From Marinobacter fuscus (GTDB lineage Bacteria > Pseudomonadota > Gammaproteobacteria > Pseudomonadales > Oleiphilaceae): 64,000 nt of DNA. Made by a program: the position numbers and the translations under genes. Under the pieces are notes generated by a model. The model was not told the DNA's origin. It worked only from the letters and a program-made list of their open reading frames with translations, and made no database searches. Shown here one piece after another: positions 53,408 through 62,265 of this stretch (position 1 is the first letter of the stretch; the number at the start of each line of letters is the position of its first letter). The stretch covers positions 1 through 64,000 of the forward strand of contig NZ_PXNP01000023.1 of NCBI RefSeq assembly GCF_003007675.1. Reading direction: 5' to 3'.

Positions 53408-54307
53408 TCAGGCGGCCAGTTCGGCCTTCAGGGCGTCGAGTATGACCCGCGCGAACTCCCGGGGACAGTCCTCCTGAAGGAAGTGTCCGCCATTGAGGGT
53501 AATGTGCGGTTGGCCAAAAGCGCCGGGGATGCGTCTTTGCATGTGCCGGTCACCACCCCGGGTAATCGGATCGCCATTACTGAAGCAGGTAATGAACGGC
53601 TTACGCCATTTTTCCAGAGTGCGCCAGGCTTCACGGTTAGCCGAGCTGACCGGGTCTTGGGGAGATGTTGGAATCAGGGCGGGAAAGGCTCTCGCGCCCG
53701 CTTTGTACCGTGCATCAGGAAAGGGCGCCTCATAGGCTGCCAACTCGGTGTTACTCAGGGTGCGTTCGGTGCCCAGCTGAATCAGGCGGCTGACCGGGAA
53801 CCAGGGGCTATGGCTGGCAAACGCTTTCCACACCCGGAAAATTGCGGGGGGGCGGTGATCCCCGGTTGGCAGCATGCCGTTGGCGACGATAATCCGGCTG
53901 AAGCGGCGCTGGTGCGATGCGGCCAGGCGAAGGCCTAGCAAGGAGCCCCAGTTCTGGCAAACCAGGGTCGCATTCTCTATCGACAGGGCTTCCAGCCAGT
54001 TGCTCAGCCATGCCATATGATTTTCGTCACTGTAGTCTTCCACCCGCGCAGGTTTGTCGGATTTGCCAAAGCCAATCAGATCGGGCGCCAGTACGCGGTG
54101 CCCGGCAGCCGCGATCACCGGAATCATGTGACGATAGATGTAGGACCAGGACGGCTCTCCGTGCAACATGATCACGGGCGCCGCCGCCGGGTTGCCCTCG
54201 TCAACGTAATGCATCCGCAGATCGGGAGAGATCTGGTGGTAACAGGCAGAGAAGGGATAATCCGGGAGGCCTGCAAAGCGGGCCTCGTCGGTTCTCAGAA
54301 TACGCAT
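53408..54307 (-). CDS. Haloalkane-dehalogenase-like alpha/beta hydrolase with Asn at the nucleophile position
   Basis: The 299-aa product resembles HLD-I haloalkane dehalogenases: oxyanion motif HGEPSWSYIYR (49-59), the halide-binding Trp120, a helical cap with APFPDARYKAGARAFP (194-209), the acid Asp246 in SNGDPIT, and the catalytic His275 in GGHFLQE. However, the nucleophile motif QDWGG reads Gln118-Asn119-Trp120-Gly-Ser; the AAC codon (53951-53953, minus strand) is explicit. Dehalogenation needs an Asp here, so the enzyme may be inactive, may act after deamidation, or may do something else. It is monocistronic in appearance, with palindromes upstream. Confidence 0.82.
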   Translation of the reverse strand: MRILRTDEARFAGLPDYPFSACYHQISPDLRMHYVDEGNPAAAPVIMLHGEPSWSYIYRHMIPVIAAAGHRVLAPDLIGFGKSDKPARVEDYSDENHMAWLSNWLEALSIENATLVCQNWGSLLGLRLAASHQRRFSRIIVANGMLPTGDHRPPAIFRVWKAFASHSPWFPVSRLIQLGTERTLSNTELAAYEAPFPDARYKAGARAFPALIPTSPQDPVSSANREAWRTLEKWRKPFITCFSNGDPITRGGDRHMQRRIPGAFGQPHITLNGGHFLQEDCPREFARVILDALKAELAA

Positions 54308-54315
54308 GCCATCGA

Positions 54316-54369
54316 CTGTCCTGACTGAGTGGTAGCGTGACTATCGTGACGATAATCGTCTCAGGACAG
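54316..54369. promoter_or_regulatory. Nested palindromes upstream of the dehalogenase-like gene
   Basis: Outer arms CTGTCCTGA (54316-54324) and TCAGGACAG (54361-54369) are perfect complements. Between them lies the 13-bp perfect palindrome TATCGTGACGATA (54342-54354). It begins 8 bases before the gene's start codon, so it could be an operator or an mRNA leader structure. Confidence 0.45.
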
Positions 54370-54429
54370 GATAAATCAGATGGCGATTCTGTGTGTTTGA
54401 GTTAGGTAACAGACCGTTGTTGGTTTGAA

Positions 54430-54678
54430 TCAGGATGCGATATCAAACAACAATTCGGGGTCGTCGATCTGTGACAGGGCCTGGTCGCAGCAATTTGCTG
54501 CGCCGCAGTCGTCGGCTGAACACAGACCAATGGTTTTGCAATCTGTATCCTGATGCTCTTCTCCTTCATTCCTGAAGATCCGGGAACGGGAGAGAATGGA
54601 ATGGCAATGGCCGCACATAAGCGTGGGCACCGCACTGCCTTCTACCAGGATAGCGGTATAGTATTTATTGTCTTTCAT
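54430..54678 (-). CDS. Small cysteine-rich hypothetical protein
   Basis: Unrecognised 82-aa acidic protein. It has nine or so Cys/His-rich positions: CGHCH near residue 22, then C.....C....C....CC in the block DCKTIGLCSADDCGAANCC (about 46-64). Such spacing suggests a zinc or Fe-S site or disulfides, by inference. There is no signal peptide or membrane helix. ATG 54678 has a perfect AGGAGG site with 6-base spacing, which argues that it is a real gene despite its size. Neighbours give no clue to function. Confidence 0.68.
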   Translation of the reverse strand: MKDNKYYTAILVEGSAVPTLMCGHCHSILSRSRIFRNEGEEHQDTDCKTIGLCSADDCGAANCCDQALSQIDDPELLFDIAS

Positions 54679-54763
54679 GGTTGTCCTCCTGACCATCTCA
54701 CAATAAGGGCGAAATGTGGCAATTCAAGGTCAGCCCGGTATCACACTCCGCATACCGACGGAT

Positions 54764-55114
54764 TTACGTGTCAGAATCCAACATGGGTCGGCGATTCGAG
54801 CGTTTGTCGTCCCACTCGAGTTCTTTCGGGTTGTACCAGCCAAGGCTGTCCAGCACCCGTTGCTGGGTTCGAGGTGATAATGTCGGCCAGAGCTCCCGGA
54901 AGTTATCCAGGCCACGCTCTCTCTGGCGCTGCTGCTTGCCCTGCAGTTGATGAATGGTTTTCGGTAGCTGCAGGGCGTCCCCGAGCTGGCCTGGAACCAT
55001 CACTTCCTGGCCCAGTACCTTGCGCCTGTGGGTTCGCGCAGCCAGCACTTTTTGCAGCTCGATGGCTGCTTCCAGTGCCGTTTCTTCGGTAAAGTTGTCT
55101 GCTTCAAACCACAT
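54764..55114 (-). CDS. Hypothetical protein, 116 aa
   Basis: Unrecognised soluble, charged protein with no signal peptide or membrane segment. It is mostly predicted helical (TEETALEAAIELQKVLAAR at the start; LQGKQQRQRERGLDNFRELW in the middle in overlapping segments), and ends with a basic/acidic mix (WYNPKELEWDDKRSNRRP). Codon use resembles its neighbours. It is divergent from the AI-2E transporter gene and upstream of the small Cys-rich gene. Function cannot be proposed. Confidence 0.6.
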   Translation of the reverse strand: MWFEADNFTEETALEAAIELQKVLAARTHRRKVLGQEVMVPGQLGDALQLPKTIHQLQGKQQRQRERGLDNFRELWPTLSPRTQQRVLDSLGWYNPKELEWDDKRSNRRPMLDSDT

Positions 55115-55251
55115 AGTCTGTCGTCATTCGCCGGTCAACAACCAATCACTATAGCCTGAACGTCACGGCATAGGCTATGGCATCGTGGTAGTCTGCGTTT
55201 GCTGACCGATCCCGGTGTTTCCCGGGCTGATATTTAAAGGACTTGCTCACT

Positions 55252-56343
55252 ATGTACGCAAAACTTGAAACACGGACTTTCCTTGCGATGCTGCTGGGGG
55301 TGTCGCTCGCCTTTGTTCTGTTGATGAAGCCTTTTTTTGGGCCGATCTTCTGGGCCGTGGCTATTGCCCTTATTTTTCATCCGGTGCAATTGTTGCTCGT
55401 GCGCAGGCTGGGGGATCGGCCAACCCTGAATGCGCTGATTACTCTGTTTGCGTGCATGGTGATCGTGGTCATCCCGGTGCTGGTTCTGGGGGCGGCCCTG
55501 ATTGCCGAGGGGATGGCGATCTACCAGAAAATCCAGGCCGGCGAGATTCGCCCGGGGGAGTACATTGACCAGGTGAACCAGTCGTTCCCTGCAATACAGG
55601 CGTTTCTTGGCCAGTTTGATATTGATTTTGACGGGCTCAGGGATCGGGCGGTCAGCGCTTTCCTGGGCGGCAGCCAGTTTCTGGCCAAGCAGGCACTGGG
55701 CATCGGCCAGAACACGTTTCAGTTTTTTCTCGGGCTTGCACTGATGGTGTATCTGGCGTTTTTCCTCATTCGGGATGGCCAGAAATTGATTGAATTGATG
55801 ATTCGTGCCTTGCCCCTGGGAGATGAGCGGGAGCGCCTTCTCTTCGCCAAATTTGCCGAAGTTACCCGCGCCACCGTTAAGGGTAATCTGTTGATCGCGA
55901 TTATTCAGGGTGCCCTTGGCGGGCTGATTTTCTGGATTCTCGGGATCGCCGGAGCCTTGCTGTGGGGCGTGGTGATGGCGGTGGTTTCATTGCTGCCCGC
56001 AGTTGGCGCGGCGATTGTCTGGGTGCCCGCAGCCATCTACCTGGCGGCAGCCGGAGACCTGGTACCGGCTATTGTCCTGACCGCCTACGGCGTGATTGTG
56101 ATCGGGCTGGCCGATAATCTGTTGCGCCCTGTGCTGGTGGGGCGAGATACCAAAATGCCCGACTACCTGGTGCTGCTGTCTACCTTGGGGGGCATTGTGA
56201 TGTTCGGAATCAACGGTTTTGTGATGGGGCCGCTGGTGGCCGCCTTGTTTATGGCATTCTGGGGCATTTTTATCCGGGAGTTTGGGCAGGAGTATTCACC
56301 GGTGCCTCAAAAACCGGACGCAGATCCCGTGCGGGAAGATTGA
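55252..56343 (+). CDS. AI-2E family (YdiK/PerM-like) transporter
   Basis: Integral membrane protein of 363 aa with about seven or eight helices and a soluble stretch after the third (about 85-145). Family marks include the N-terminal helix pair with PFFGPIFWAVAIALIFHP, GNLLIAIIQGALGG, LLPAVGAAIVWVPAAIYL and the late DNLLRPVLVG. Members export varied small molecules or ions; the AI-2 name is historical and the substrate here is unknown. ATG 55252 with AAGGA upstream is preferred to TTG 55243. Confidence 0.88.
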   Translation: MYAKLETRTFLAMLLGVSLAFVLLMKPFFGPIFWAVAIALIFHPVQLLLVRRLGDRPTLNALITLFACMVIVVIPVLVLGAALIAEGMAIYQKIQAGEIRPGEYIDQVNQSFPAIQAFLGQFDIDFDGLRDRAVSAFLGGSQFLAKQALGIGQNTFQFFLGLALMVYLAFFLIRDGQKLIELMIRALPLGDERERLLFAKFAEVTRATVKGNLLIAIIQGALGGLIFWILGIAGALLWGVVMAVVSLLPAVGAAIVWVPAAIYLAAAGDLVPAIVLTAYGVIVIGLADNLLRPVLVGRDTKMPDYLVLLSTLGGIVMFGINGFVMGPLVAALFMAFWGIFIREFGQEYSPVPQKPDADPVRED

Positions 56344-56437
56344 ATTGTGTTAAGTTTTTACGGGTCGAGCTTTGAATCGGCACCAGAACACAAAAACACA
56401 ACAGCAGATGTCACAGAGATGTCCAGGAGAAGGTCAG

Positions 56438-56848
56438 GTGAAAACCCTACAGGCGGTCACCCGCTGGTCCGGAACGGTGCTCTCTACCGCAACACTTGCG
56501 ATCCTCGCGCTACCGGGGGCGGCGCAGGCAAACAATGATGTGGTTGCGCTCAAACACGCGTTGTACGGTGCAGGCTATGAAATCACCAATGTCAGTCCGT
56601 CCATGGATGAAGCCACCCGCGCGGAGCTGAGCCAGTTTCAGCAGGATAACGGGCTGCAGGCAACCGGTATCCTTAATGAGGAAACCGAGAAGGCGCTGGG
56701 TATGATCACGGTGCAGCAGGCAGCGGCTAATGCGGGCCAGACGGCAACGGTGCCAGCGGCCCCTGCTTCAGCAGTGGAGCCGGCAGAAGCTGCCGCCGCC
56801 GAGGAAGCCATCGAGGAAGATGAGGATGGCGGCTGGTCGCTCTGGTAA
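56438..56848 (+). CDS. Secreted peptidoglycan-binding-domain protein
   Basis: Predicted periplasmic protein of 136 aa. A signal peptide (KTLQAVTRWSGTVLSTATL onward) would be cut after GAAQA, near residue 32. Next comes a PG_binding_1-like domain (about 36-85: VVALKHALYGAGYEI, then ATRAELSQFQQDNGLQATG). The rest is a low-complexity Ala/Pro/Glu tail ending in a very acidic run and GGWSLW. GTG 56438 has AGGAGA with 8-base spacing and gives a clean signal peptide; the ATG at 56372 would add a charged extension. A strong terminator follows. Confidence 0.78.
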   Translation: MKTLQAVTRWSGTVLSTATLAILALPGAAQANNDVVALKHALYGAGYEITNVSPSMDEATRAELSQFQQDNGLQATGILNEETEKALGMITVQQAAANAGQTATVPAAPASAVEPAEAAAAEEAIEEDEDGGWSLW

Positions 56849-56867
56849 GTTAATCGCGGCCGAAAAA

Positions 56868-56901
56868 AAGCCCGAAACGTTGCTAACGTTTCGGGCTTTT
56901 T
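56868..56901. terminator. Bidirectional intrinsic terminator
   Basis: AAGCCCGAAACG and CGTTTCGGGCTT form a 12-bp stem with a TTGCTAA loop, flanked by A7 on the left and T5 on the right. It serves the peptidoglycan-binding gene and convergent ilvD. Confidence 0.92.
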
Positions 56902-56919
56902 GTTTAGCGGTCGGCTGGT

Positions 56920-58755
56920 TCAGTCGAGCTTGCTCAGATCCCGAACCGCTCCTTTGTCCGCACTGGTGGCCAGTAAGGCATAGGCCTTGAGCGCCGCAGA
57001 GACCTTGCGGTCGCGGGCCAGTTCCGGCTTCCAGCCTTTGGCATCCCGGGCGCTGCGGCGGGTAGCCAGTTCGTCATCGCTGACCTGGACATTGATCGAG
57101 CGATTGGGGATGTCGATCAGAATGCGATCGCCATCCTCAATGAGCCCTATTGCACCACCGGCGGCGGCCTCCGGTGAGGCATGGCCAATCGACAGACCAG
57201 AGGTGCCGCCCGAGAAACGGCCGTCGGTCAGCAGGGCGCATTCCTTGCCCAACCCCTTGGACTTCAGGTAGCTGGTGGGATACAGCATTTCCTGCATGCC
57301 CGGGCCGCCTTTGGGGCCCTCATAACGGATGATCACCACATCGCCGGCTTTCACCTCGTCGCCGAGAATACCGGCAACAGCCGCATCCTGACTTTCGAAT
57401 ACCCGGGCCGTGCCTTCGAACACGTAAATGCTTTCATCTACGCCTGCGGTTTTTACCACACAGCCGTCCAGCGCAATGTTGCCGTACAGAACGGCAAGGC
57501 CGCCCTCGCTGGAGTAGGCGTTGGCAACTGAGCGGATGCAGCCGTTTTCACGATCGCCGTCCAGGCTCGGCCAGCGGGTATTTTGGCTGAAAGCGGTCTG
57601 GGTCGGAATCCCTGCTGGGCCTGCTTTGTAAAACTCGATCACCTCCGGCGTGGGCGAGCGCATGATGTCCCAGGTTTCCAGGGCTTCTTTCATGGTGCGG
57701 CTATGCACGGTGGGCAGCTCGGCATTGATCAGCCCGCCGCGCTCCAGTTCACCCAGAATGCTCATGATGCCGCCAGCGCGGTGCACATCTTCCATATGGT
57801 AGTTGGGTGAGTTGGGCGCCACCTTACACAGTTGGGGAACCTCACGTGACAAGCGGTCGATGTCCGCCATGGTGAAGTCCACGCCGCCTTCCTGTGCCGC
57901 TGCCAGCAGGTGAAGAATGGTGTTGGTGGAGCCGCCCATGGCAATGTCCATAGTCATGGCGTTATGGAAGGCTTCCAGAGAGGCAATACTGCGCGGCAAT
58001 ACGCTGGCGTCGTTTTCCTCGTAATAACGCTTGGCGTTCGCCACAATCTGGCGACCGGCGTTCAGGAACAGTTGCTCCCTGTCTGCGTGGGTGGCCAGCA
58101 TCGAGCCATTGCCCGGCAGTGCCAGGCCGATGGCTTCGGTCAGGCAGTTCATGGAGTTGGCGGTGAACATGCCGGAGCAGGAACCACAGGTGGGGCAGGC
58201 GCTACGCTCGTATTCTTCCACCTGCTCATCGGTGGCGGTCGGGTCGGCGGCGATGACCATGGCGTCGACCAGATCCAGTTTGTGCTCGGACAGCTTGGTT
58301 TTGCCCGCTTCCATAGGGCCGCCGGAGACAAAGATAACCGGAATGTTCAGGCGCATGGCGGCCATCAGCATGCCCGGGGTGATCTTGTCGCAGTTGGAAA
58401 TGCACACCAGCGCGTCGGCGCAGTGGGCATTGACCATATACTCAACCGAGTCGGCGATGATTTCCCGGGAGGGCAGGGAATACAGCATGCCGTCGTGCCC
58501 CATGGCAATGCCATCGTCCACAGCGATGGTGTTGAATTCCTTGGCCACACCGCCAGCGGCTTCGATCTCCCGGCACACCAGTTGGCCCAGATCTTTAAGG
58601 TGGACATGGCCGGGTACAAACTGGGTGAACGAGTTGGCAACGGCAATGATCGGTTTGCCGAAATCTTCGTTTTTCATACCGGTGGCACGCCACAGGGCGC
58701 GCGCTCCAGCCATGTTGCGGCCGGCGGTGGATGTGTGGGAACGATACTGGGGCAT
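56920..58755 (-). CDS. ilvD: Dihydroxy-acid dehydratase IlvD
   Basis: Fe-S enzyme for the third common step of branched-chain amino acid synthesis; it yields the 2-ketoisovalerate used by LeuA at the other end of the window. Cluster and Mg ligands lie in [12 protein letters not shown] (about 118-129) and [15 protein letters not shown] (about 192-206), with [15 protein letters not shown] near the C-terminus. ATG 58755 gives 611 aa, the normal length; the longer ORF start is rejected. Confidence 0.97.
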   Translation of the reverse strand: MPQYRSHTSTAGRNMAGARALWRATGMKNEDFGKPIIAVANSFTQFVPGHVHLKDLGQLVCREIEAAGGVAKEFNTIAVDDGIAMGHDGMLYSLPSREIIADSVEYMVNAHCADALVCISNCDKITPGMLMAAMRLNIPVIFVSGGPMEAGKTKLSEHKLDLVDAMVIAADPTATDEQVEEYERSACPTCGSCSGMFTANSMNCLTEAIGLALPGNGSMLATHADREQLFLNAGRQIVANAKRYYEENDASVLPRSIASLEAFHNAMTMDIAMGGSTNTILHLLAAAQEGGVDFTMADIDRLSREVPQLCKVAPNSPNYHMEDVHRAGGIMSILGELERGGLINAELPTVHSRTMKEALETWDIMRSPTPEVIEFYKAGPAGIPTQTAFSQNTRWPSLDGDRENGCIRSVANAYSSEGGLAVLYGNIALDGCVVKTAGVDESIYVFEGTARVFESQDAAVAGILGDEVKAGDVVIIRYEGPKGGPGMQEMLYPTSYLKSKGLGKECALLTDGRFSGGTSGLSIGHASPEAAAGGAIGLIEDGDRILIDIPNRSINVQVSDDELATRRSARDAKGWKPELARDRKVSAALKAYALLATSADKGAVRDLSKLD

Positions 58756-58911
58756 GGTACGCTGCTCTCTCCCTGTGTTTATTCGAATGTTGTGAAGATA
58801 CAGAGGATACCAGATTCGGCGCATTGCGCATGGCTGTTTTAATGGCGTGTGATTACAATACGTAACAAGAGTGGTTGGTTTAAAACCAGAAGTTCAAAAG
58901 GGAGTCTGTCT

Positions 58912-60165
58912 ATGGGGGCCAAGGGAAGCCTGCCATTGAGTCGGCTGAAGAGTTTTCAGCCGTTGGGTAAACTGAGTGACGACCAGCTGGTGTTGTTGGC
59001 CAGTCGTGCCGAGCGCCGTACCCATAGCCCCGGGCAACGGGTAATAGAGCGGGGCGTTCGGGATGGCCTGGATTATTTTTTGATTTCAGGCACGGTCGAG
59101 CTGGCCTCGGTGGACGGGCGCAAGTCGATGATCGAGGCAGAAACGGAGCAGGCCTGCAATCCGGTGGCGCGGTTGCAGCCGCGCATGTATGACGTCACGG
59201 CAGTCAAAGCCTGTGAGTTTCTGGTGATCGAACAAGAGGTTCTAAACCAGCTTCTGCGTGCCGCACCGATCACTCAGGTTGAGATGGATTCCGGCCTTGA
59301 GAGCTCGGCGGAAAGCGAAGAACAACATCTACTGATGGAGTTCTACGCGGAGCTGCGGTCGAATCAGATTCAGCTGCCCAGTGTCCCCGATGTTGCCTGG
59401 AAAGTTCGTCGGCTGGTCGATCGGGATGACTCCACAGCGGCCGAGGTGGCCACGGCGGTAACTGTAGATCCGGCCATGGCCCTGAAGCTGGTGCGTTCGT
59501 GCAACAGCCCTTTGTACCGCGGGTTCAGCGATGTCCGCAATGTGCGGGAAGCGGTGGTGCGGCTGGGAATGAAAACCACCCGGCAGCTGGTGACCGTGTT
59601 TGCCATGAGAGAAATATTCAAGACCCGGCGGGCCTCCCTGCAAAATGAAATGGAGCGCTTGTGGCGGCATTCCCGCGAGGTCGCCGCGCTCTGCTGGGTA
59701 CTGGCCGACCATGTTACCCGTATTAACCCTGAAGAAGCTCTACTGGCTGGGCTGCTGCATGATATCGGGGTGGTGCCGGTGATTGTGCAGGCCGAGCACC
59801 ATGTAAACCTGTTTGCGGACGACAGAAACCTGCACCATGCCATCAACGAATTGCGGGCCGATGTGGGGTGCGCGGTGTTGGAGAACTGGTCTTTTCCCAA
59901 ACCGTTCCTGGAGGCAGTGCGGCACGCCGAAGACTGGTCGTATGAGTGCCGCGAAGCATCGCCGCAGCTGGTGGATATTGTCATTGTGGCCCAGTTGCAC
60001 GCGATGATTGGCGCCAGCCAGAATGCCGGGCTGCCCGCGTTTGACCAGGTGCCTGCCTGGCGTCGCCTGGGTGAGCTGGAATTGAACGCCTCCAAGAGCC
60101 TTCAGCTCTTGAGTGAAGCCCGAAACCGGGTGGACGAGGTACAGAAGCTTCTTTCAATCCGATAA
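58912..60165 (+). CDS. Cyclic-nucleotide-binding-like plus HDOD domain protein
   Basis: Predicted cytoplasmic signalling protein of 417 aa. The N-terminal part (about 10-125) resembles a cNMP-binding beta-roll (LGKLSDDQLVLLASRAERR, then GLDYFLISGTVELAS). The HDOD domain spans about 160-370 (IQLPSVPDVAWKVRRLVDR, DPAMALKLVRSCNSPLY, VREAVVRLGMKTTRQLV), and it retains the His-Asp pair in AGLLHDIGVVP. HDOD proteins usually act as non-catalytic signalling modules. AAAGGGAG precedes the ATG. Divergent from ilvD; a LON-domain gene follows. Confidence 0.85.
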   Translation: MGAKGSLPLSRLKSFQPLGKLSDDQLVLLASRAERRTHSPGQRVIERGVRDGLDYFLISGTVELASVDGRKSMIEAETEQACNPVARLQPRMYDVTAVKACEFLVIEQEVLNQLLRAAPITQVEMDSGLESSAESEEQHLLMEFYAELRSNQIQLPSVPDVAWKVRRLVDRDDSTAAEVATAVTVDPAMALKLVRSCNSPLYRGFSDVRNVREAVVRLGMKTTRQLVTVFAMREIFKTRRASLQNEMERLWRHSREVAALCWVLADHVTRINPEEALLAGLLHDIGVVPVIVQAEHHVNLFADDRNLHHAINELRADVGCAVLENWSFPKPFLEAVRHAEDWSYECREASPQLVDIVIVAQLHAMIGASQNAGLPAFDQVPAWRRLGELELNASKSLQLLSEARNRVDEVQKLLSIR

Positions 60166-60192
60166 CGACACCGTTGCAGGAGCCTGCCGGTC

Positions 60193-60789
60193 GTGAACGA
60201 CGCGCTTATGAATGTGCCTTTGTTTCCACTGAATTCGCTGGTCTTGCCCAAAGGCCGGATTCCGCTGCAGCTGTTCGAGCCCCGTTATCTCGATATGCTG
60301 ACCCGCTGCATGAAAGAAGATCGTGGTTTTGTGGTGGTTTTGCTACGTGACGGTGCCGAAACCAGCAAGAGAGCCGGCTTCTATGATATTGGCACCTACG
60401 TACGGATTATTGATTTCCAGCAGTTGGAGAACGGACTGCTGGGTATTACCGTTGAAGGCGACTGCAAGGTAACCGTGGTGCGAAGCTGGCAGCAGGGGGA
60501 TGGCCTGAATGTGGGGGATGTGGAATGCCTGCTGGATGAGGCAGAAAGTGATGTCCCTGAGCGCTATCACGAATTGCCTGCGGTGTTGCGGGCGCTGTTT
60601 CGTCATCCTGTGGTGCAGGATCTCGAGATGCAGGTGGATTACGACGACGCCCGCCATGTCGGGTGGCGTTTGACCGAACTGCTCCCCCTTGACAAACAGG
60701 AAAAACAGCGGCTTGCTGAATTACAGGATCCGCTGGAACGGCTGGATCGGCTGCAGCAATTGTTGGAAGCCCTGGAGCAGGATGAATAG
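60193..60789 (+). CDS. LON substrate-binding-domain protein
   Basis: Stand-alone LON N-terminal domain of 198 aa without AAA+ or protease parts. The family opening is VPLFPLNSLVLPKGRIPLQL in overlapping form with LFEPRYLDM (about 8-34), then EDRGFVVVL and IGTYVRIIDF, and a helical C-terminal bundle (ERLDRLQQLLEALE). It may bind unfolded or specific proteins; its role is unknown. GTG 60193 follows GGAG at 11-base spacing. It lies 27 bases after the HDOD gene. Confidence 0.88.
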   Translation: MNDALMNVPLFPLNSLVLPKGRIPLQLFEPRYLDMLTRCMKEDRGFVVVLLRDGAETSKRAGFYDIGTYVRIIDFQQLENGLLGITVEGDCKVTVVRSWQQGDGLNVGDVECLLDEAESDVPERYHELPAVLRALFRHPVVQDLEMQVDYDDARHVGWRLTELLPLDKQEKQRLAELQDPLERLDRLQQLLEALEQDE

Positions 60790-60813
60790 TGCCCGGGCGG
60801 GGGACACCCGACG

Positions 60814-62265
60814 TCAGGGCAGTGGCGAGTAGTCGATCATGGCCTGCGGCCAGCTTAACCACATGTAGACTGCAACAAAGGCCAGCCACGTAAGCACCGC
60901 CGCGTTTGCCAGCGCATCCGGGCTGAGCGGAACCCGGTCAAACCGGCTGTAGCTGGCGCGGGTAATGCCGGTAATTGCTAACCCCAGAAACAGCCCCCCC
61001 AAAATGTCGGTAAACCAGTGAACCTGAAGATAGAGACGGCTGATGGCGACCGGCAGCAATGGCAAAGACAGGAACAGGTAATGCTGCCAGCGTTGCTGGC
61101 TGCGGTTTTCTCCGGCAATGAAGCTGGCCACCAGTGTTACCAGAACGGTCATGCCGGCGGTATGACCGCTTGGATAAGCGCCTGACTCCGGCGCTGCAAG
61201 TACCTGTTCCGGGCGGTTGATGCCAATGCCCGCCTTAAGCAGCCAGACGCTGAGAGCGGTTATGCCGACGGCAGCCGCCACGTGCAGTGCAGCCGCATAA
61301 TATCCCCGGAACGCCAGTGTCAGCACCGCCAGTATGGCGGCACACGTCAGAACGGGCGGGTCACCCAGCAGGGTAAACGCCACCATCGGTAACTCCAGCA
61401 CCGGTTGGCGCAGCAGTCCGAACCAGTGCAGTACTTGCTCGTTGAGATACTGCAGTTGATCGCTTACCGAGACCAGTTGGGCCAGAGCGAGGAATAGCGC
61501 CAGGCTGGCAATGCTCAGCAGCAGCGACGGCAATGGAAATTCACCGCGCTGATCCGGGCGTTCGTTGCTGTACAGGCGCCAGAACCGGTGGGTGGCGTCG
61601 TATCTGGCCATGGTGCCCTCCAGCCAATGATACAGCCAGCTGCCTTCGCCCAGTCCCAGGCGTACCCGCAGTACAATCAGGTAGACGGCCACCAGGGTTG
61701 CACCGCTGATGGCCAGAACGGGATAAAAATGGGGGGGTGGTTTGATTTCGCTGGCCAGTGCAGAGCCGACGACAAAGCCCGGAAGTATATAGACCAACGC
61801 CCAGCCCACCGCTGACAACAGATTAAACACGATAAATCGACGCCAGGGCATGGTCAGTGCGCCGGCAATCAGGGGGATGACCGGGCGGATGGGGCCAACG
61901 AAACGGCCGATCACCACGCTTTTGCCACCGTGGCGATGGAAAAAACGTTCGCCGCGGGCGATCAGGCCCGGGTAGCGTCGGAACGGCCAGACCACATCCA
62001 GTCGCCCCTGCAGCCACCGGCCAATTGCAAAACTGGCAACATCTCCGGCCACGGCCCCGAAGCCTGCCCAGAAGAGGGCTTCCGCCAGGGGCATGCCGGT
62101 TTGTCCAGCCAGTGCCGCAAAGGCAAAGAGCAGGGCAACGCCGGGTACGATAATGCCGGCAATGGCGAGAGATTCCACGAAGGCGGTTGCAAAGAGCGCC
62201 ACCACCAGCGAACCCGGATTGGCAGTCACCCAGGCCGTCATATCACCCAGCCAGTGCTCACTCAT
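60814..62265 (-). CDS. DedA-PAP2 fusion: probable undecaprenyl-phosphate recycling protein
   Basis: Integral membrane protein of 483 aa. The first 210 residues are DedA-like (ESLAIAGIIVPG near 31, and the family motif GRFVGPIRPVIPLIAG near 121). The second half is a PAP2 lipid phosphatase with all three motifs: KAGIGINRP, PSGHTAGM and SRLYLQVHWFTD. DedA proteins have been identified as undecaprenyl-phosphate flippases, and PAP2 enzymes remove phosphate from undecaprenyl diphosphate, so the fusion could do both steps. That is inference. It overlaps the upstream GGDEF-like gene by 4 bases (ATGA). Confidence 0.88.
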   Translation of the reverse strand: MSEHWLGDMTAWVTANPGSLVVALFATAFVESLAIAGIIVPGVALLFAFAALAGQTGMPLAEALFWAGFGAVAGDVASFAIGRWLQGRLDVVWPFRRYPGLIARGERFFHRHGGKSVVIGRFVGPIRPVIPLIAGALTMPWRRFIVFNLLSAVGWALVYILPGFVVGSALASEIKPPPHFYPVLAISGATLVAVYLIVLRVRLGLGEGSWLYHWLEGTMARYDATHRFWRLYSNERPDQRGEFPLPSLLLSIASLALFLALAQLVSVSDQLQYLNEQVLHWFGLLRQPVLELPMVAFTLLGDPPVLTCAAILAVLTLAFRGYYAAALHVAAAVGITALSVWLLKAGIGINRPEQVLAAPESGAYPSGHTAGMTVLVTLVASFIAGENRSQQRWQHYLFLSLPLLPVAISRLYLQVHWFTDILGGLFLGLAITGITRASYSRFDRVPLSPDALANAAVLTWLAFVAVYMWLSWPQAMIDYSPLP

